From Zygaena filipendulae (taxonomy: Eukaryota > Arthropoda > Insecta > Lepidoptera > Zygaenidae), in NCBI GenBank assembly GCA_907165275.2, contig OU015668.1, positions 10,535,658 to 10,599,657 of the forward strand: a stretch of DNA of 64,000 bases, in the 5' to 3' direction. The position numbers and the translations under genes are program-made. Under the pieces are notes generated by a model. It saw only the letters and a program-made list of their open reading frames with translations. It was not told the origin of the DNA and searched no databases. Numbering within the stretch: the stretch's first letter is position 1; each line of letters starts with the position of its first letter. Shown here one piece after another: positions 24,690 through 34,285 of this stretch.

Positions 24690-25060
24690 TCAAATCCACA
24701 CAGAACACGCCAAAAACAAAAGAAAGAACAAGGCGAACAAACTCGCGAATGATCCGACGTGAGCGCAACTCGCGCAGTCAATGGAAACTAAAAAACTAAC
24801 TTCAGTTCTCGAACAACTTTGGTGCTGTTGCTCTTACTACTGTCATTTCGTACGGATACATTTGAGAACACTGTGTTGGATGTGCGTCGATAAGTGAATG
24901 GACGCTCACGAGTCTGTGTCGCACGGTGTCGTCAGTTGGAAAGTGTGGACGAATGCACGGAGCGGCAACGTTGCGCATACTCGTAGCTGTGACGTGTGTG
25001 ACGTCAAGTTATTGTGCCGCTGTGTACCTGCGCACGCGCCGCCTTGTTGACAATATTTGT
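24690..25060. promoter_or_regulatory. CpG-rich presumed promoter of the microprotein gene
   Basis: CpG-dense sequence immediately upstream of the minus-strand ATG at 24682, unlike the surrounding AT-rich DNA. On the plus strand it also holds an ATG-started 50-codon frame (24898-25050, containing a CxxC pair) and, in another frame, a signal-peptide-like start (24953). These could be a divergent first exon or simply 5' UTR. Confidence 0.35.
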
Positions 25061-25442
25061 TTTGAACTAGTTTATCTGCGTAGAAGCAACTTGATTGCGC
25101 TGTGCGCCTACTCGGGAGTGTTCTATCACGTTATTGGTTTGTTTGAATTAGATAATTTAATTATGCGTTTACTTAGCACGTTGTTTCGTTATATTTTTCT
25201 GTTACCTAACAAACGTCAAGAGCGATTCAGTTTAAAATTAATGGTTAATTTTAAAAATCAAAGCTCAATAGTTTTTTTGTTTCTTAACTTAGTTCCAAAA
25301 TTAACTAAAAACTAAAAGTGACTGCTTACCCTTACTTAATCCATATTATAAAATAAAACACATATAGGTAATTAAATAAATACACTTTATAACAAATAAC
25401 TGTAATTTGTGGAATTGGTTCCATCAGAGCAGAAATATGAAA

Positions 25443-28400
25443 TTAATTTCTTAGAGTGGAATGGAAGTAAGTCCTGGCGAGACGAGCTGACGCAGCGATG
25501 CCTCGCCAAGTCTCCTCCACGATCTGGCCGATGTACTCCGGTGGCACTCGGAAGTCCATGCCGTAGCCTGGCAACTCCAGGGTGTACGAAAACGGGACGC
25601 CTATCGCCTGTGGGAACGAGAAAGGAGATAATAACCACTGGGTATTTTTGCAGTTCAAAAAAAAAAATATGTATAATGCTTAAAAAAATCTGGAATCAGT
25701 GGTTTGGGTTGTGGTCGTCCCTCACTTATACTAATGGGGATGTGGACTACTTTTAAAAATCTTAATTCTAATTAGTCCGTCGGTTAGAAAATAAAAAAAC
25801 AATAGACACGTATTTTTTGCTTTTTCAAATAAATTAAAATATACAGAGATAAAGCGCATTAAAGTTTAGGTTGAGGGGGTCGTGAGTGGTGACGTCACTA
25901 ACCTCTAAAACCGCCATACAAACTGTCAGAATAGTGACGTTATGCGAAATTTCAACTCAATATATCGCCGTTATTTTTTGATTACGTAAAAAAAGAAAAA
26001 ATACCTACGTGTCCAATATTTTTTACTAATCTACAAGACAGACTAAAAATAAAAATTAGTCAACACGCCCATTGTTCCCCGTGGTTTCATCTCCGTTAAT
26101 TTCAGAATTGGGGTTTGTATATAGCATCCTACACCTTTCACTCAGGAACACTGTTATAGTTCCCTATCAATGAAAGAATTTTCGGAATCGGTTCACTAGT
26201 CTCAGAGAGTCGAAAGGGATTACCTGTGTAGTAGTTCCTACATCCAAACTTACAACTAACTTTACGTCTTTATATCATTACAAGCTGTTCCCCTCGGTTT
26301 CACCCGCAGTTAATTTCGGAGTTCCCGTGGGAATTCCGGGATAAAAGTACCCTACATCCTTTTGTGTACCCTTGACAGATTTTGCTGAAAGTTTATTATG
26401 ATAATAATATACCTGCGCATAGTCTTGAGCACTTCCCGACGTCGGGTACAAAACGAGAGCACTGTTTCCCACCAAATAGTAGTTAGCTTGGGGCAGTTTC
26501 ATGGCATCGATCTCGGCTCCCATCAAAGCACCGACGTGATGCAACCGAGCGGCATTCGCCGGGATACTGGTGTTCCCGAAGCCGAACAGGACGTAGTTCC
26601 CGTGACTATGAATGTTCAGGTACAGCTGCAGACGGTCCAAATGTTCCCAGAGTATGTCTCGGACGTACTGTGTCTCGATTTCAGAGAACGCTTCCTGTCC
26701 TGGGTAGGTATTGGAGCAGGGATCAGAGGATACACCTAAAGTGCTGAAGCTTACGTCGAAGTTTCGGTTGGCATCGATACCGTAACACTCAAGGCTTACA
26801 GCTGAGTTGAAAGAGCGGGTGCGACGCCACAGACGTTCCTGGTGAATAAAGTTACAGAGTATAGAGAGAAAGATATGGAAAATGTTGATATTTGTGTCAA
26901 ATTGAATTGAAAGAAAGAAGGACAGAAAGATTTATTCAAGCAAAATGAGACACAAAGCACACACAGAGCAAATAAAACGAATAACAAAATAAATAATAAC
27001 AAAATAAAGAATAACGAAACAAAACTAAACAAAAAAACAATGATTGCATACGATTGAATTTAATTGAAAAATATGTGACGTTGTTTTTTGTTCAGTTCAA
27101 ATAAATTCGATGACGTTTTTGCTATTGCAAGTAACTGTACTGTATTGATCTTTTACTAACATGTACACATGTATGTAAGTTTTTTACAAAATTTAATATT
27201 CTCTTTATACATATTCCCCCTGCTTCCCTAACTCCCGCCCCCACATAGAAAAATAAGAAATGGAGTCATCTCGACTTTTGATCAGACGATTTTACGTGAC
27301 CACGTAAGAGACGATTCGTTCCTTAGTTTTCTTTGCGTTAACGATTATAAATCCTCAACTTTCCTGAAGGAACAATGATTCTGGTGATTAAAATGCTTCA
27401 ACATTTATTGAACTATTATAATACATTAACTGATACACTATGTCATAAATATTCAATGATACCAATTACCAACTGATAATATACCTATTGGATTAACAAC
27501 AAAAAAAGTGTAGGATTTTATTGTTGCTGCCCCTGATCGTAATCTATGGTTTTACTAATTGTATTAGAAAGAAGAATGAAGAAAGTAAGAAAAGAAATTT
27601 ATTTGCCAACAAAATGTGTTTAACATAATATACTATTGCCAATTTATTTCCATCGATCAATGGGATAGCCTTAAAAATTAAGAAGGTCGTTTTGTGGAGA
27701 AGTTATTGTGTGTTTAAGTAGAAGCACCTCATACTCTCTTATTCAACCTAGCTGTTAAGAAAACTGACCACCAGGCTAGCAATAATAAAACTTACATCGG
27801 TGTGCGTGTACTCATATCCGTCAGGGTTGACGATTGGAAGCACGATCCAGTCTAACTCGTTCAGCAGGTCCCGGTCCTGGTCTCTCAACTCCTCGACTAG
27901 CCTGTGCACGGAGTAGAGCGCCACGGGCGTGGTCACCCACTCACGCGCGTGGATCATCGCGTCCATAAAGAACACCGGCTTACTGCTGTCGGTGAAGTTC
28001 GATGTTGATATCTGAAAAAGATACTCTTTTGAAAACTGGTATTATATTCCCTGATACAGGATTTGTACTATTTTAGTTGACAGTGTAGTTTGTTCTACCA
28101 GTAAACTTGTCAAAGTTTTCTTATGAAAATAAACTTACTTTTAGATATTTAATATCCCTTCCTTCGTAACTGGGCCCAGCGTTCACTAAAGTCACTAAAT
28201 CCGGATACTCTATGGCCATTCTCTCCATATATTCATTAACCTGTAATTTTAAAAGATCACGTTCATTATTGCTATCAATTTGATCACTACGATTTAAAAA
28301 CTCTCTCGGAATAAAAAGGTAATTAATTATAAAATTAATTAGCTTTAAAATGTTCATTTGAGTCTACTGTATTTAATGTATGTATTTTACTGCACAACGT

Positions 28401-31400
28401 ACTTCTGAATAGCGAGGGTAACCTTCGAAAGGTACTATTCTATTGTTCCTAGTGTTTCGCCAGCGTGATACCTCCAAGTCGTGTTCTTCGAAAGCTCTGA
28501 AATGTTATGTATTATTTTTGAATATCACCAGTAGTTCGGACAATAATTGAAAATTTTTCAATAAAATTAGAAATAGCTTTTGCATTATTTCCGCTACATC
28601 ATACCTAGAAACATCATTAAGATGTACGTAATGTGCCATGCCACGTCTGTCTAGGTCATCCAGGAAAGCTTGGCGACTCTCCGCGGAGATCATGACCAGA
28701 GCATCCCTGGCCCCTGGCGAGCCGTGTTGCCAGACATCCAGCTCGAATATATCTTCTAGGCGATGTAGGTCTTCGGAGTCTGATCGGTCACGCACCACCA
28801 CCCCATGCACAGAATATCTAACCAAACAAAATGTTTCAATTGCTCAATGCTCACTCTATGGGCAATGGTCATCTGTCATACTTATATCATTTACTTCGTA
28901 TTGACTTGTTCTATAGTATTGTCATGAAAATTAAGTTATAATCAGTTCATTTGATGCTTGCGTATACTATAATATTATTATGTCGAAAATTGGATCTAGC
29001 GCTTGGTGATGTATCCACAGGTATAAAAATGTGCTGGATCCAGCTGGATTGCTGGATTTCTGGATCGAGCATTGGGATCCCTAGTATCCCTAGTATCAAT
29101 TTTATAACTTATGACAACTTGGAACACAATACCTCCACAACTTTCATAAGTGTTGCTACTAGTGAGTATCACAATAATCCCCGTTTTTTGGGTAAGTTAA
29201 TGTGACCTGGAACGTAATTTAACACGTTCATTTACCTATTTCGATTTTAACTTTTAATATTCATAAAATTATTGTAAGTGTAAATAGGCGTTAATTTTTA
29301 TTTTCCATGTTTTATCATAACTTCGAAACCTATATTTTTAAGGTTGGCGAATATAAATCCGAGGTATACAACTTAAAAAAATACTAACTTACCTATTTAC
29401 TTATCCATTCATCTTTCTAGAACTTAACAATTTTGGGTAATAAGTTTTCACTACACGGCAACACTCACTAAATGCCCACATGTTTACGAAACCGGCTTCA
29501 CTTTTTTGTTGACAGCGCTCCGTCTTGAGTTTTTATTTCGTCTGAGGTCAAAATTTGTTCAGTAAGCAGGTAAAACAAAAATACTTGGACGGTGATGCAG
29601 TTATAAAGATCAATAAAACGTAGGTATAGAATAATAGTTAACATAAAATACTCTGTTGACCGCAGTTCACAATAGTTAGGTAAAGTCATACCGGTGTCGA
29701 TATAAAATTCATCAAATATAAAAATTAAAGTAGTCAAATGTTTTTTTTACTAATGTAAGTAAGTAGGTATAATATTATTATACCTACTTACTTAGGATCA
29801 GGGATAATTGTAACGACCTCTCATTAGGGGAGTTCTAATTGATTCTGTAATTAGCAGTCATTAAGTAATTTTAAATACCTAAGATCATTAATATTTAATT
29901 ATAGATAAATGGACTGAATCAAAGATGATATAGTAAATTATGAAAAGTAGTAGATTTCGTAATATTCGTAAAATGTTATTAATTGGAATTTAATGACTTT
30001 GCAGTAGTGAAGTGTAATTGAATTTTTCATGCATAAATTAACCATGCACAACGTCAAACTATCAGTTGTTCGTTTACCAGCGTAGAAGTCCCACTTGTTT
30101 CGTGTTTTGTGTAAAATTAGATTTAAAAGTCAACAAAATGTTTCAAGCAAACGAATCTGATGAGGGAACCGTTTCGTATAGTGATAGTTGGATAACAATG
30201 GATATCGATATTGAAGATTTTATGAAACTGAATAATATCAATGATGAAGATGAAAAAAATGTCGAGACAAGTTCATGTACATCTTGTGACAGTTGGGCGA
30301 CACTTGACATCGATCTGGAAGCTCTTACGAAACTTAATAACATCAACGGCGAGGATGGAAAAGATGTTGCAGCAAGTTCAGCTAAAACCGAAGGCAGAAA
30401 ACTCAGTGTTTGTGATGAAACGCTTGATTATTTCCTTTCGACTTCAAGAGTTCTTAACAAGAAAGACAAAGCTTGGGGAACACGCAAATCGAATGTCCCA
30501 AAGAGTTTAGAGAAATTAAATCAAGCATTCTTTGGAGCAAATGACTTTGATAGTGTCTTTGTAAACGATGATGTCTTTGCTTTTGGTGATTTATCCAAAT
30601 CTAAATCACTTTCTTCATCAAGTTTGGTGAGCTATGAGAACTTCACTGATTTGCCTAAATCTGGATCAACTCCTTGGACTTTTTTTGCTGACGATAAAGT
30701 GACCGATAAAGATCATTCTACCGCTGATTTATGCAAAAGAGACTCACAATCCTCCAATCAACCTTTAGCCAGCTATAAGGAATTTTCCGATTCACTCAAA
30801 AATGAATTGACTCGTCAATCATCTTTTTGTAGTGTTTATGACCATGATGACTTTGAATAAATCGTGATTCGTGGTCAAGTTTTGTGAGCAATGAAGACTA
30901 TACTACAACCGATCTATCAGAAACAGTGAGTTATGAGAACTTTGCTGATTTGAAAAAAATGGATCGACTCCTTTATCATCGTTTGCCTGTGATCATTACT
31001 ATGACAACTTTAAAACTAGTCAACGTCAAATATGGTGATAAAAAAGACTGGTAAAGCTGCTTTATTGAAAACAAAACCTTCTTCAGTAAAACTCGCCTGT
31101 AACTGAAGATCCTTGAAGACAAACCTTCTAAACTCATAGTCAAATGCTGATTTGCAGATATATCTTCTCTTGATCCTTTTCTTTTAACGATCTGTTTTAT
31201 TTTATTTGTATCTACTGTACCTGTACCTAGTAAATTTATTTTTTCTTAAAAATCCTGTGTTTTTTATTTCGCATTTAACAACCATCTGCGAACACTAAGA
31301 AAGTTGCTGTTGCCAATTATCACTGATAGATATATTTATTAACTTCAATGACACATACCTAACTGCTGTAGTTTAGAGTTTAACGAATCTTGTTATTCTA

Positions 31401-31742
31401 TAAAGTGACCACTTGTGAGTTACGATTTTCAATGCGTCTAGTTAAAACCCATTGTATACCAAAAGCCAGCTAATACTATCAAAATTGAAAGCAACGAAAA
31501 AAATAATATAAGCTAATTTAAATAGGAATATAATGCGTCATAAAAAATCTCTTGAAGCGCACTTCCTTTGCGCAGGATGAGATATCAACAATGTGTTGCA
31601 GGATTTCAATCATACAACAGGATGCTCTTATAGTTTAAATCTCCGAATCCACTTACCCCGAGTAGATATCATGTTTCCCAGCTAAGGTGGATCCAATAAA
31701 CGCACCGACAAACACAATAATTATGGACTGTTGAATTATCAT
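25443..31742 (-). CDS. Zinc carboxypeptidase, digestive M14A type (copy A)
   Basis: Seven exons, high to low: 31657-31742, 28605-28817, 28403-28496, 28139-28240, 27796-28011, 26413-26838, 25443-25607; all introns GT-AG; 433 residues. The start at 31742 has a GCCGCCATG context. Residues 1-21 are a signal peptide (...GSTLA|GKHD), about 22-115 a propeptide, and the rest the catalytic domain. By alignment to bovine carboxypeptidase A from memory: zinc ligands H186, E189 (MIHAREW) and H314 (NIHSHG); substrate-binding R242, N261-R262 (DANRN), Y368; catalytic E390 (TLELPG); disulfide C255-C278. The position equal to bovine 255, which sets side-chain preference, is Gln375; bovine Tyr198 is His316. 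It should be secreted as a zymogen into the gut and remove C-terminal residues. The 2.8-kb intron 1 houses an opposite-strand gene. Paralog B lies upstream in the same direction with identical exon lengths. Confidence 0.93.
25736..26070. repeat. ACGTGTCC MITE family copy in intron 6 of carboxypeptidase A
   Basis: Ends GGGGATGTGGACTAC and ATTAGTCAACACGCCC are partly inverted; AT flanks both sides. Interior TAGTCCGTCGGTTAG, AAAGCGCATTAAAGTTTAGG, TATATCGCCGTTATTTTTTG matches 57214-57529. Confidence 0.7.
26274..26400 (-). repeat. Helitron-like remnant in intron 6
   Basis: TTACAAGCTGTTCCCCTCGG, TTCGGAGTTCCCGTGGGAATTCC, AAAGTACCCTACATCCTTTT. It stops 13 bp before the end of exon 6, so the insertion sits almost on the donor site. 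Confidence 0.55.
26900..27050 (-). repeat. Retroelement 3'-end fragment in intron 5
   Basis: GACAGAAAGATTTATTCAAG through A-rich AATAACAAAATAAAG, matching 13200-13400. A shorter A-rich relative lies at 27575-27620. Confidence 0.45.
29756..29794. repeat. Perfect 18-bp hairpin
   Basis: TAAGTAAGTAGGTATAAT, a 3-base loop ATT, then the exact reverse complement. It lies in intron 1 of carboxypeptidase A, about 340 bp upstream of the nested gene. Confidence 0.8.
30031..30067 (+). promoter_or_regulatory. TATA-like box and initiator of the nested gene
   Basis: GCATAAATTA at 30031-30040 lies 26-32 bases before ATCAGTT at 30061-30067, which matches the arthropod initiator TCAGTY. The predicted start (A of CAGT, 30064) gives a 74-base leader to the ATG at 30138. 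Confidence 0.55.
30138..30860 (+). CDS. Acidic repeat protein of unknown function, nested in intron 1 of carboxypeptidase A
   Basis: Single-exon frame of 240 residues from an ATG in good context (CAACAAAATG); a longer frame back to 30066 lacks an ATG. The protein is rich in Asp, Glu, Ser and Asn, with no signal peptide or membrane segment, so it is probably nuclear or cytosolic. Residues 16-46 and 51-81 are a direct repeat of period 35 sharing DSW.T.DID.E...KLNNIN.ED.K.V..SS. The C-terminal half has looser repeats built on SYENFTDL / SYKEFSDSL, and the end is YDHDDFE. An AATAAA overlaps the stop codon. It has its own TATA/initiator pair. Homologous repeat sequence continues past the stop in another frame (30868-31045), so the present stop may be a recent truncation. 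Paralog B's intron 1 is only 229 bp and holds no trace of it. No family recognised; the role is not inferred. Confidence 0.6.
   Translation: MFQANESDEGTVSYSDSWITMDIDIEDFMKLNNINDEDEKNVETSSCTSCDSWATLDIDLEALTKLNNINGEDGKDVAASSAKTEGRKLSVCDETLDYFLSTSRVLNKKDKAWGTRKSNVPKSLEKLNQAFFGANDFDSVFVNDDVFAFGDLSKSKSLSSSSLVSYENFTDLPKSGSTPWTFFADDKVTDKDHSTADLCKRDSQSSNQPLASYKEFSDSLKNELTRQSSFCSVYDHDDFE
30868..31045 (+). pseudogene. Out-of-frame continuation of the nested acidic repeat gene
   Basis: After the stop at 30860 one frame reads DSW..FVSNEDY and then SYENFAD, the same motifs as upstream, and another reads STP..SFACDHYYDNF, resembling CSVYDHDDF. At DNA level GTGAG.TATGAGAACTT..CTGATTTG matches 30627 onwards. 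At least two frame changes break it, so it is either decayed 3' coding sequence or a decayed extra repeat unit. Confidence 0.5.
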
Positions 31743-32139
31743 GGCGGCCGTCCCTACACTGTTGAGTGTTGGTGTACGGATATATTGCAGACGGAGTTTA
31801 TCAGAAAAACGTCCTAATATACCGAATTCACGGCACACTTTACTATAGATAACAGTTTTATTTATGACATAGGTAAAAACATTGCCACATAATTTCCATT
31901 GATAAACTCTAAGCCAGAGCTCTAACCAGAGAGAACTAACTAGGTGTTACCCGCGGATATATTTGCGGAAATTCCGAAATTCGAGATTACAAATACCGTA
32001 TGTCACTTCCACAGTTTCGTAAACATAGTCTCGTAAAAGAGTAGAATCTGCGATTCTGTACATTGAACATTTTTACCTAAAATTGAGAGGGGTGATAAAA
32101 GAAGAGTAACTAAGCCCAAAAAAAAAGGTTTAAAATTCT

Positions 32140-32467
32140 TTTTTTAGTGTCTGCCTGTTCGCGATTATCTCTGAATCTACTGAACGGATTGTCATGCGTT
32201 TTTCACAAGTATATTAAGCTTAGCCTGGAGCTACATATTATAGACTTTATTTATATATCTATAGTATAATATATATGTAATAATATGTGTAGTGTATACC
32301 ACGATTGCTTGGTTTCCACGACACAAGTTTATAGCTTAGTGTGGGATCAAGTAGATCTGTGTGTTGTGAAGTGGATTATTATTATTATTTCATTGAAATC
32401 GGATGTCGGGGAAAAAAGTTGTTGTGTAAAAACCTTTCACGCGGGTGAAACCGCGGGGCATAGCTAG
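32140..32467 (+). mobile_element. Helitron-like element upstream of carboxypeptidase A
   Basis: TCTGCCTGTTCGCGATTATC, TCTACTGAACGGATTGTCATG, ending CACGCGGGTGAAACCGCGGGGCATAGCTAG|T, an intact 3' hairpin and CTAG. It lies about 400-730 bp upstream of the copy A start codon. Confidence 0.6.
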
Positions 32468-32600
32468 TACTTAATAAATATAACAAGCTTTTGCCTGTGA
32501 TTTCACTCACGTATTTAAGGCTAAGCTCGATAGCTCAAATTTTGCTGTGACACGAGCTAACTAATGAGCAGTGATCGGAGCAGGTAAAGTGATTCAAGAA

Positions 32601-32814
32601 AATTGATGTACCTGCAGGTAAATGTTAATATGGATCCATCTCTGGGATTCCAGGCTTTCAAAAATATTTAAATTAATGTACCTGCAGGTAAATGTTAATA
32701 TGGATCCATCTCTGGGATTCCAGGCTTTCAAAAATATTTAAATTGATGTACCTGCAGGTAAATGTTAATATGGATCCATCTCTGGGATTCCAGGCTTTCA
32801 AAAATATTTAAATT
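32601..32814. repeat. Three near-identical 70-bp tandem repeats
   Basis: Units start at 32601, 32671 and 32741. Each contains ATGTACCTGCAGGTAAATG (palindrome ACCTGCAGGT), TATGGATCCATCTC and TTTCAAAAATATTTAAATT. One A/G difference was noticed between units, so the array is young. It lies 0.86-1.07 kb upstream of the copy A start. Confidence 0.95.
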
Positions 32815-33209
32815 CTAATTGATATGATTCTAGTTGTGAGAGGATATAGACGAGGCATACGAGCGAATATTACGTGCCATAACACGACCAACGGAAAGCT
32901 ATTTTTCTCAAATTTGCAATTTCACTTTAATTTTTTTCCAAATAAAGGCATGTCTATATTAAGATATCATGCTCAAACTATCACATAAGTACATACATAA
33001 AATCACTCTACCTACTCCGGTCACTGGTAATGAGATCTAGTGCCTGTAGTTTTTACACAAAGCACCTACAAACAGACGTACAAACATGTTATTTTTGTCT
33101 ACTATACATATACCTACTTAATGACAATAAAATAAAACAAAATTGCTATAGCATTATTTTATTATGTTATAGAAAACTAATAAAAAAGATACTGTATCTT
33201 ATCAATTAT

Positions 33210-33350
33210 CTTAATAATATAAATGCCAATGTGAGTTTGTTTGTTACGTTTTCACACTTTAACTACTTAACCTATCATTGTGAAATTTTTCATACACGAT
33301 GTACAAAAACGGAACAGGTAGGTACTTTTAGACTTAAATAATAATAATAA
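33210..33350 (+). repeat. Helitron-like remnant
   Basis: AATATAAATGCCAATGTGAG, TTTGTTTGTTACGTTTTCAC, CTACTTAACCTATCATTGTG; the 3' half is missing. Confidence 0.5.
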
Positions 33351-33593
33351 TCAATTTGCATAAGACATTGTTCTGAAAGATGGGTATATTTTAAAAAATG
33401 TAATGTTTCATAGGTATAGAAAATTAACTGACTCAATCTACATTAAAGTCAGTAAAACCGCAGGCACAAGTTAGTAACAAAATGTGTGACGTTAAAAAAC
33501 GTTTAAATTTTATTGGAACTGTTATTTTCAACTAATGTGCGTTAAGTCCAGTTTCCGGAGAGTCCACTCGCCGGTATATGCATCTATTTCCCT

Positions 33594-33775
33594 GAACGCA
33601 CTCAGAGACAGTCATCAAATTAATGTTACTGGCATTAAACTAATTAAGGAAAATTTAAATAAATGCCAATTAACATTAATTTAATGAAAGTTCCTGAGGG
33701 CGACAGTTTTGTTTTTAGAATCTTTACTTAAAATTAAGTAACCATTAAAACGACTCCGAGTGCGGCCGTAAGTAA
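33594..33775. repeat. Shortened copy of the 237-bp MITE
   Basis: CGCACTCAGAGACAGTC at the left, TGGCATTAAACTAATTAAGG and AATGCCAATTAACATTAATT in the middle, CGACTCCGAGTGCGGCCG at the right. Most of the left arm is deleted. Confidence 0.7.
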
Positions 33776-34285
33776 CGAATCGTCACGTCACTTGGATAGA
33801 AAATCGAAACTTTAGGCTTGCGTGACCACGTGAAAACTAGAGTGTTGCGTTAACAATTTTAGAACGTCAATTTGGCTAAGGCGGCTGTTATTTGTACGAA
33901 CTTTTAAAAGTTACCTACACTGATTAATACGTGGACGCAGATAAGCAATAACATGTTAACCCACAAAATTAAGTTATTGATTCAGAACGATTTATTGAGA
34001 GTTAGGGAACGTTTTTTAATTATGTGTTCACCTTACTACATTGCTTAAATATGTAACTAAATATTTAACATAAAAAAATGTTGACACAAAATGGCGCTAT
34101 ACTTTTAAAACATGATTTACTGGAAATTTCTCCAGTGTGGGTTAACGCACTATTGCTTATCTATGTCCACGTATACTGTACTGTATTTGCCTAAGCCTCA
34201 AAATACCATATAAAGCGAATTATTTAAGCTCAGCATATTTCGCCTGTAAATATAGCATTGTTGTCGTTTTTGAAATTTAAACAAG

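Noticed and set aside
31743..31838. Upstream extension of carboxypeptidase A to an earlier start
   Set aside because: The extension would place some 30 polar residues before the signal peptide; the ATG at 31742 has better context and matches copy B.
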